Source: Tachypleus tridentatus
Taxonomy: Eukaryota > Arthropoda > Merostomata > Xiphosura > Limulidae
DNA length: 64,000 nucleotides
Assembly: GCF_004210375.1 (NCBI RefSeq)
Contig: NW_027467782.1
Coordinates: 29,367,276 to 29,431,275, forward strand
Reading direction: 5' to 3'
The position numbers and the translations under genes are program-made. Shown here one piece after another: positions 58,060 through 64,000 of this stretch; within the stretch, counting starts at the first letter, position 1; every line of letters begins with the position of its first letter. The notes below the pieces were generated by a model. It did no database searches. It was not told where the DNA came from and worked only from the letters and a program-made list of their open reading frames with translations.

Positions 58060-59310
58060 AACTTAGAATCTAATTTGACGTTCAAAAAATGCGTAAATTT
58101 GGACATCTACTTTGAATATATCTGTAAAAGTTATTTATTTTCTGTGTATGCACGAAAACAATAATATTTCTATTAACACGAAAGTGTGCCGTTTAAGCAA
58201 ACCACAGTAATAATAAGTTAGCAAAGAACGATTTTAAACAAAATGAAGTCATTTGTTCTAAGGTAACATACTACATGTTTCGACAGAACATTAATGTGTC
58301 TGAACAAGTCAAACCAATGTGATGTCGAAAATCTAGTATGTTCTCTCAGAATAAATCGCGTCTTTATGCTTAGAAATACTTGTTTTCTTAATCGTTATTT
58401 ATATAAGAATAATGTGATGCTTCCTCACCCACGTAAAAGACATAGCCGTAAATATAATTTCTTCCACGTTCAACTTAATTTGTCCTTTCAGCACTTAACA
58501 CGTAACTTTTAAAGTATTACACTTCAAATGTAAAGAGGTTTTCACAGAATCATTTGTCTCTCATCACATAGCTCAATTCATGAGACTGGTATTCAACGAA
58601 AAACGTATTGGGTGATGACAAATATAAGACTGGAAAGTTACTTTTTATACACCTTTCTTTTCTAGCCGTAACAGAATGAAATCAAAATTGGTGGTCAAAC
58701 TTCTAGCTACACTTGTAACATTGACAATAAATAATTCTAAAGAAAATATTCATTCATCAATTAGCCTGGCTACGTTGTTTGTTCAGTTTAGGACATAAAG
58801 GTATAGCTACCAGTTTGGTCTGCAATTTTATTTCATTCCTTTAAGTCACACATTTAATTCTTCTTTTCGCCGCACATCACTTTCACATTTAATTTGATTA
58901 GACTTTTATCAATACACGTTAACAAATCCCATCAAATAAGAAATGAATAAGATCACAACCATATTATTCAAAACAGAACTTTACGTATCTTTGTTTCTTC
59001 TCAAAACATGGTCAATAGCTTATTTATAGTAACAACATGGAATATAGACTAACAGATACTTGTCATTAACCCTCTGAAATCGGCAGAGCTCTTTGAAACA
59101 TCATCATCTGTGCTAAATACTTAATATAACATCTCTTGATGCTAAATTCAATCAAAGTTTTTCACGTTATATCTCATTAATTTCTTAACACATTGCCTTA
59201 TAATTTGGTGTTGGAAGTAAAATTCCAATAAATATAATCACATGATAGTTTGGGTTACCAGGGTCTGAAGACAGAAAATAGAAAAACGTTAAACTATTAC
59301 TCCTGTTAAC
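58060..59310. other. No feature seen
   Basis: AT-rich, no supported gene or repeat. Confidence 0.4.
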
Positions 59311-59317
59311 TCTCCAG

Positions 59318-59565
59318 TCGGATCGTCACCTTGTCGTGGTGAGAGGGCATGCGCGTGCAAGTAATCCTGAGAGCGATGTCGTCGGGAGGCTTGCGTTTCT
59401 GGTAGGGTCATCCATGATGGCAAGATCGAGGGTGAGGTTCTTGACAAAAAACGACCCAACCCCAAGACCTCAACCTGGACTCCTCAACGGCAGGAAGGAC
59501 GGACAAGGGCTGCAGCAGTTCTACAAGTTCTAATCGTCTTGGTGTCCTTGCCATTGGACTCGACT
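59318..59565 (+). mobile_element. Probable LINE 5' leader
   Basis: A GC-rich block opens GGATCGTCACCTTGTCGTGG and includes AACGACCCAACCCCAAGACC and CTCAACGGCAGGAAGGACGG. From memory, similar ACCTTGTCGTGGTG leaders head some invertebrate and fish non-LTR elements. No ORF follows before the SINE. Confidence 0.45.
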
Positions 59566-59568
59566 TGT

Positions 59569-59750
59569 TGGGGGCGTTATAAGGTTACGGTCAATCCCAC
59601 TTTTTGTTGGTGAAAGAGTCGCCCAAGAGTTGGCGGTGGGTGGTGATGACTAGCTGCCTTCCCTCTAGTCTTACACTGCTAAATTAGGGACGGCTAGCAC
59701 AAATAGCCCTCGAGTAGCTTTGTGCGAAATGCCAAATAAACTAAACAAAT
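59569..59750 (+). mobile_element. Headless family 1 SINE
   Basis: It starts GGGGGCGTTATAAGGTTACG and continues CGCCCAAGAGTTGGCGGTGG and GTAGCTTTGTGCGAAATGCC. The tRNA-like head is replaced by the LINE-leader-like block. Confidence 0.88.
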
Positions 59751-59759
59751 CCTTGACCT

Positions 59760-60545
59760 CGGACAAGGACACCGCCTTAAGGTAAAACGCTTGACGCTAG
59801 CGGTTTCAACAGTTGGTTCACATCTGCTAATTTCCGCTGCAAGTTGCTGTTGATTATATGTGCCAGGCACGCCTTCAATAATAATGAAAAAGTTGAGTGT
59901 TTTGTTTTAAGTGGTGTATTTTTTGGTTGTGTGGTTTCATTTTGTAATGAATTTCCACTTTTTCTTTTCGACACTACCAGAGTATACTCTTGGTTTTCAT
60001 TTTTTTGTTCATCGCTTTGTTCTAGATTTTTTCTTCTTCATTAGTTTTTGCGTTATCAACATACAAAGCTTTGTTTAAGTTAGTAACATAATCCGTATTA
60101 TTGTTAGTGTAGGAAGGAACTTTCTTCACCTTCATCTTCAGAATTTTCACTTGAATTACTTAACTATTTTTCTTTCTGGTTTTCGTTTTTCTCTTATATT
60201 CTTTTTATTGTTTTCTTTATCACATTCCAGAGATGTTAATTTTGCTTTTGTAATATTACAAAGTGCCAGTAACGGGGAGTTGTTTTCTAAATTCTAAATT
60301 ATTCCTAGTTTTTGGCCACCAAGCGAAGTAGACATCTTTGTTTGTTTTTCACTCGTTGTGGATGTTTCTTCGTTTTTCAAAGTCATGGTTGTATTCCAGT
60401 GGTCAGCATCGCTTTTTTCTTGGCGACCCGCACTTTCGTCGACCTAGTTGGATTCATTTCTTTTTTCTTCTCATTCAACTGGTGCTGTTTCTTACAGTAT
60501 GGGTAATTATTTTTTATCCAAGAGAGTATAGTAATTTATCTTTGT
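59760..60545 (-). other. Coding-like antisense block, possible LINE ORF1 relic
   Basis: Minus-strand pieces such as LALCNITKAKLTSLECDKEN, NENQKEK and MSKRKSGNSLQNETTQPK are rich in Lys, Asn and Ser with short open runs. The composition differs from flanking intergenic DNA. The family is not identified. Confidence 0.3.
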
Positions 60546-60649
60546 TCAGATAAGTGAAGGTGGTTGTCGCAGAGAAAGGGTTATAAGTTTTCCTACACTA
60601 TTCATATAAACTCAAGAGTTTGCAGAAAACTCTCCTATATCTCAGCTCA

Positions 60650-60925
60650 CACTCGCTAAAAGTCCCCGGCGTTTGACTCAAAACTTAGTGCCGCGGGTTC
60701 GAATCCTGGTCGTACCAAACATACTCGCCCTTTCAGTCGTTGGAGCGTTATAATGTAACGGTCAATCCCACAGTCAATCCACTATTCTTTGGTAAAAGAG
60801 TAACCAAAGAGTTGGCGGAGCGTGGTGATGATCAGCTGCCTTCCCTCTTGTCTTACACTGCTAAATTAGGGACGGGTAGGCGCAGATAGCCCTCGATTGG
60901 CTATGCGCGAAATTCAAAACAAGCA
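60650..60925 (+). mobile_element. Family 1 SINE with a small internal duplication
   Basis: GCCGCGGGTTCGAATCCTGG, AACATACTCGCCCTTTCAGT, and a doubled CAATCC(CAC) block in the middle, ending GCGCGAAATTCAAAACAAGC. Confidence 0.85.
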
Positions 60926-61831
60926 GTTGAGATGTTAACTCTGATAGTTCCAGTAAGACATAACTAAAAACACATCATTTGCTATCAAAAGCATTATTTG
61001 ATAAAACAAGACAGAAACCTAAATAACCAAGGGCACTTCAAAATCTGTTAAGCAGAATTTGAGTAAATTAATCTACGAGACAATTTTTGTGTCCTTTTTC
61101 AACCTATATTTACTTACACTACTAATACCAACGGTAGGGAGTGGGTATATTTTATTCAATTTTATTATTATTCAGGATTCCTATCAACCTACCTTCAATT
61201 AAAATTATTCTAGGCAGGATTACACTGAATTAATCTATGATACTTTTGGTACGATCGAAAACATCAATCGATATTAGCTCTCAAATCGATCAAGAGGTGA
61301 TGAAGATATGAGTTAGAAGTTCGTACTTAAAATATTAATAAAATAATAATAACTTTTAGCCGTTTTATAAGCCGCTGTGCTGCAGCTGAGAAAAAACATG
61401 TCATATATTTTAAAATAAACTTGCCACTTTGTTTTTCATGTTGTTTTGTTAAAGGTAAACATTAAAGAATAGTATTAGAACAAATAAACTACGTTAATGT
61501 ATATTTCAACTGGAGATTCGTAATACTTCTCTAAACAACTGGAATATCAAATCACGTCAATAATAACACATCCAACTCTAGCTGTCTTCAATAAATTGTA
61601 TAGAATACACGTGCAGTGAGGTCTATTCGAGATGTTTATCTATATTTAGAACAGGTTTTCTGGTTCAGTTGTGACATTTTTGACTGGAAACGTATTGACC
61701 TCTTTTTTTTTTTTTTACTTCAGGGCTACATAGTGTATAACTTGTTGTTGTTAATCTATTCATATTCACTTGTTAAAATGCGCTGTGCAGAAATCTCTAC
61801 AAATTGGCTTGTGATAATACACGTACTTAGA
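60926..61831. other. No feature seen
   Basis: AT-rich. Contains a T11-type homopolymer near 61705. Confidence 0.4.
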
Positions 61832-62104
61832 AGGCTCGGCATGCCCAGGTGGGTTGAAGCGTTCGACTCGTAATCTAAGGGTCGCAGATTGAATTATGGT
61901 CTCACCAAACATGCTCGCACTTTCGGCCGTAATGGCGTTATAATTTTCGGTCAACCCCATTATTCGCTGGTAAAAGAATCGCCCAAGAGTTGGCGGTGGG
62001 TGGTGATGACTGCCTGCCGTCTCTCCAGTCTTAAACTGCAAAATTAGGGACGGCTAGCGCAGATAGTCCTCATGTAGCTTTGCGCGAAATTCAAAATAAA
62101 CAAA
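61832..62104 (+). mobile_element. Family 1 SINE, plus
   Basis: AGGCTCGGCATGCCCAGGTG head, CTCGTAATCTAAGGGTCGCA, ACATGCTCGCACTTTCGGCC, AAGAGTTGGCGGTGGGTGGT and a GCGCGAAATTCAAAATAAAC tail. Complete but diverged. Confidence 0.88.
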
Positions 62105-62519
62105 CTTGCTTTGAACCTGAACTGAGGAATATATTATTAAAATACAGCCGAAGTAAACAACCAGCACTTACATGCGGTATTGGCAAAATGCCTGAAATTC
62201 AAACGATACGCCAACAAGGAAGTGTAGTAAAAATAATACAGAAAATCATAATTGCGAAGAATTTTCACAAATATCAAGGCAAGTATTTAATAACAATGAT
62301 AAACATTATTTTGTTTCATCAGATATAAAAGCAAAACACGTTTATTTCAAAAGTGTTTCAGTAAATAACCATACGTTAATTGCAAATGCTTTGTTACATC
62401 ACAAGTGTTTTAGAAAATTACCTCACGTTTTTTACAAGTACGGTTTTATGTCATAAATGTTTCAATTAAATATTGTTGCTCTTTGCTTGCCCGTCAAGAA
62501 GAGAAACTATCTTAGAATT

Positions 62520-62760
62520 ATAGCGCTTTGTGTTACAGTTTAGAAAAGGTTCAGAGAGACTGTATCATAGATTAAATCTCTGATAGATTTTATCCCAGTA
62601 TGGAAATTGAAGTCCAGTTATATTATATGCTGTTACAGTACGTATAGATACCGTACATCGCAGTTCAGAAACAGTTGAATTTTGTACCAGTAAAGAATAT
62701 TCAGATACATTTTATCTCAGTACAGAAAGTTCAGAGATATTGTACGACTATATAAGAAAC
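62520..62760. repeat. Degenerate tandem repeat, period about 40 bp
   Basis: Recurring TTTTATCCCAGTATGGAAAT-, TTTTATCTCAGTACAGAAAG- and GTTCAGAGA.A.TGTA-like blocks. Confidence 0.45.
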
Positions 62761-62989
62761 ATGAATTAAGACACACGTTAATTAGTCTTGCAAACAAAAC
62801 AAACTCTATGGTGCGTCCAATAATTATTTCTTATTTACTTAATGTTTTATGTTTCACAATTGAGACAACTGAACCAGTGGTGGACTCAGCAGATAGCTCG
62901 ATGTGGCTTTGCCATCGTGAAAACTCACATACAACTGAATATAAATAAACTTACCGAACGCTATTTTCTACAGACATGTACTTGTATCG

Positions 62990-63985
62990 TTGGCACTTCA
63001 TGTATGCTTAACAACTCATGTTCTCATTAAATAAGTTCCTTTACCCACTTTATTTTTTCAATTAACAGCTCTTGAAGAATGTATAAATAGATCTCAAATC
63101 AATTCAAGTGTTTGATATACTTTACTATCATGTTACTGAGCATAGGTGTGTTCTTCTAATATATGTTTCAATTTTTTTTTAAGGTTAAGGTTGTAATAAT
63201 ATTATGATGAACACTTCTACTTGTTCAAAATCTTTAAAGAACTATTTGGAATATGTAACGGTTTACAATGTAATAGATCAAACATTAATGTCTCATGTGA
63301 AGTGTAAATCTATGTTATTATGTTTATCAGTTTTTCGTTTTATTCACTTTTTCATTATGATTATTCAACATTATAAGTTTGATATCTTGTTTGGAAACAA
63401 CCTAAATTTTATGGGAAATTGTCGACATTATGACTGATAACAAATATAAATCTTATTCTTAATTACCTATATTAGTCACTCAATTAATTATCAAATTCTG
63501 ATCCCCATTGGTTGATAAGATCAGAAGCTACTGAATATAACAAACTGCTATACTTTTAACAGTTTTGATGAATCTTATTAAACTCGACAATAAAGTGTCA
63601 TATTGTTTTCCTATATCACAATAAAACTGTAAAAATGCAGAAAACCTGGAAATGTTACGTAAAGTAAAGCCAGTGATCTCGTTCCTCCATACTGTTTCAA
63701 ATAACTATTAAAATGGAAAAGACGAAAATAGATCACTAAAAATATTTCATGTTGCAACTGGAATTGCCAAAGATGTAGAAATATGTAAACTTAAGTATTA
63801 TCTTTCTTAAATGATCTGAAACCATGATTTAATTTGATTAATGAAAGTTTCCTATCAAACATTTTCTGGAATATAGCGTCATCTAGTTTTTACCCAAACA
63901 GTATATGCCTGTCGATTAATGAGATTTTAAATTAAAATTATGATAAAATCACATCTAATAATGGTTTCTGACTGTAGATATAGTA
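62990..63985 (+). repeat. Dispersed repeat, copy B
   Basis: Colinear with 49761-50580: CTTAACAACTCATGTTCTCA, GATGAACACTTCTACTTGTT, TGTAACGGTTTACAATGTAA, AATTGTCGACATTATGACTG, TTTTAACAGTTTTGATGAAT, AAATCACATCTAATAATGGT. No dynein-like sequence precedes it here. Confidence 0.7.
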
Positions 63986-64000
63986 AAGCATCAATTGTGA

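Overview
This is animal nuclear DNA: AT-rich, intron-rich, split exons with GT..AG borders, and loaded with mobile-element relics. The commonest repeat is a tRNA-headed SINE of about 270 bp with a GGCATGGCCAAGCG-type head and a GTAGCTTTGTGCGAAATTC tail. From memory this repeat is typical of horseshoe crabs (Xiphosura), so I read the window as a horseshoe crab or close chelicerate relative; that is recognition, not a search result.

Host genes. Positions 555-5749 (minus strand) hold three consecutive exons of an anoctamin (TMEM16). Positions 7260-31881 (plus strand) hold seven exons of the checkpoint kinase ATR, from the UME region towards the FAT domain; the kinase domain is outside the window. 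About 110 residues of ATR expected between 11062 and 23206 were not found. One ATR exon junction is out of phase and the last exon has a one-base frame slip. An orphan, well-bordered exon of unknown gene lies at 36504-36633. Positions 48824-49760 hold two exons of an axonemal-type dynein heavy chain around the AAA1 P-loop, with two frame slips and no Walker B motif, so a pseudogene. Two relics of one uncharacterised arthropod protein family lie at 37690-38275 (minus) and 53600-54290 (plus).

Mobile DNA. 7775-15345: piggyBac-like TTAA elements without transposase, two of them abutting inside a minisatellite. 16860-22205: an I/Jockey-type LINE relic split by a second, 5'-truncated LINE on the other strand with an 11-bp target-site duplication. 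22951-24282: a foldback element and a Tc1/mariner-type MITE. 28306-28868: a 38-bp minisatellite. 33956-34455: a gap of exactly 500 N. 35-47 kb: many SINEs of three families, a Tc1 transposase fragment and a SINE-anchored local duplication. 51780-53190: an old Ty3/Gypsy pol fossil. 55095-57611: two head-to-head copies of one LINE family, one invaded by SINEs that then recombined into a roughly 465-bp tandem duplication. 59-62 kb: more LINE and SINE relics. A roughly 1-kb dispersed repeat links 49760-50580 with 62990-63985.

No operon, CRISPR array, RNA gene or coherent new molecular system is visible. The most notable points are the interleaved anoctamin/ATR layout, damage seen mainly as frame slips (possible assembly indels), and well-dated SINE and LINE rearrangements.
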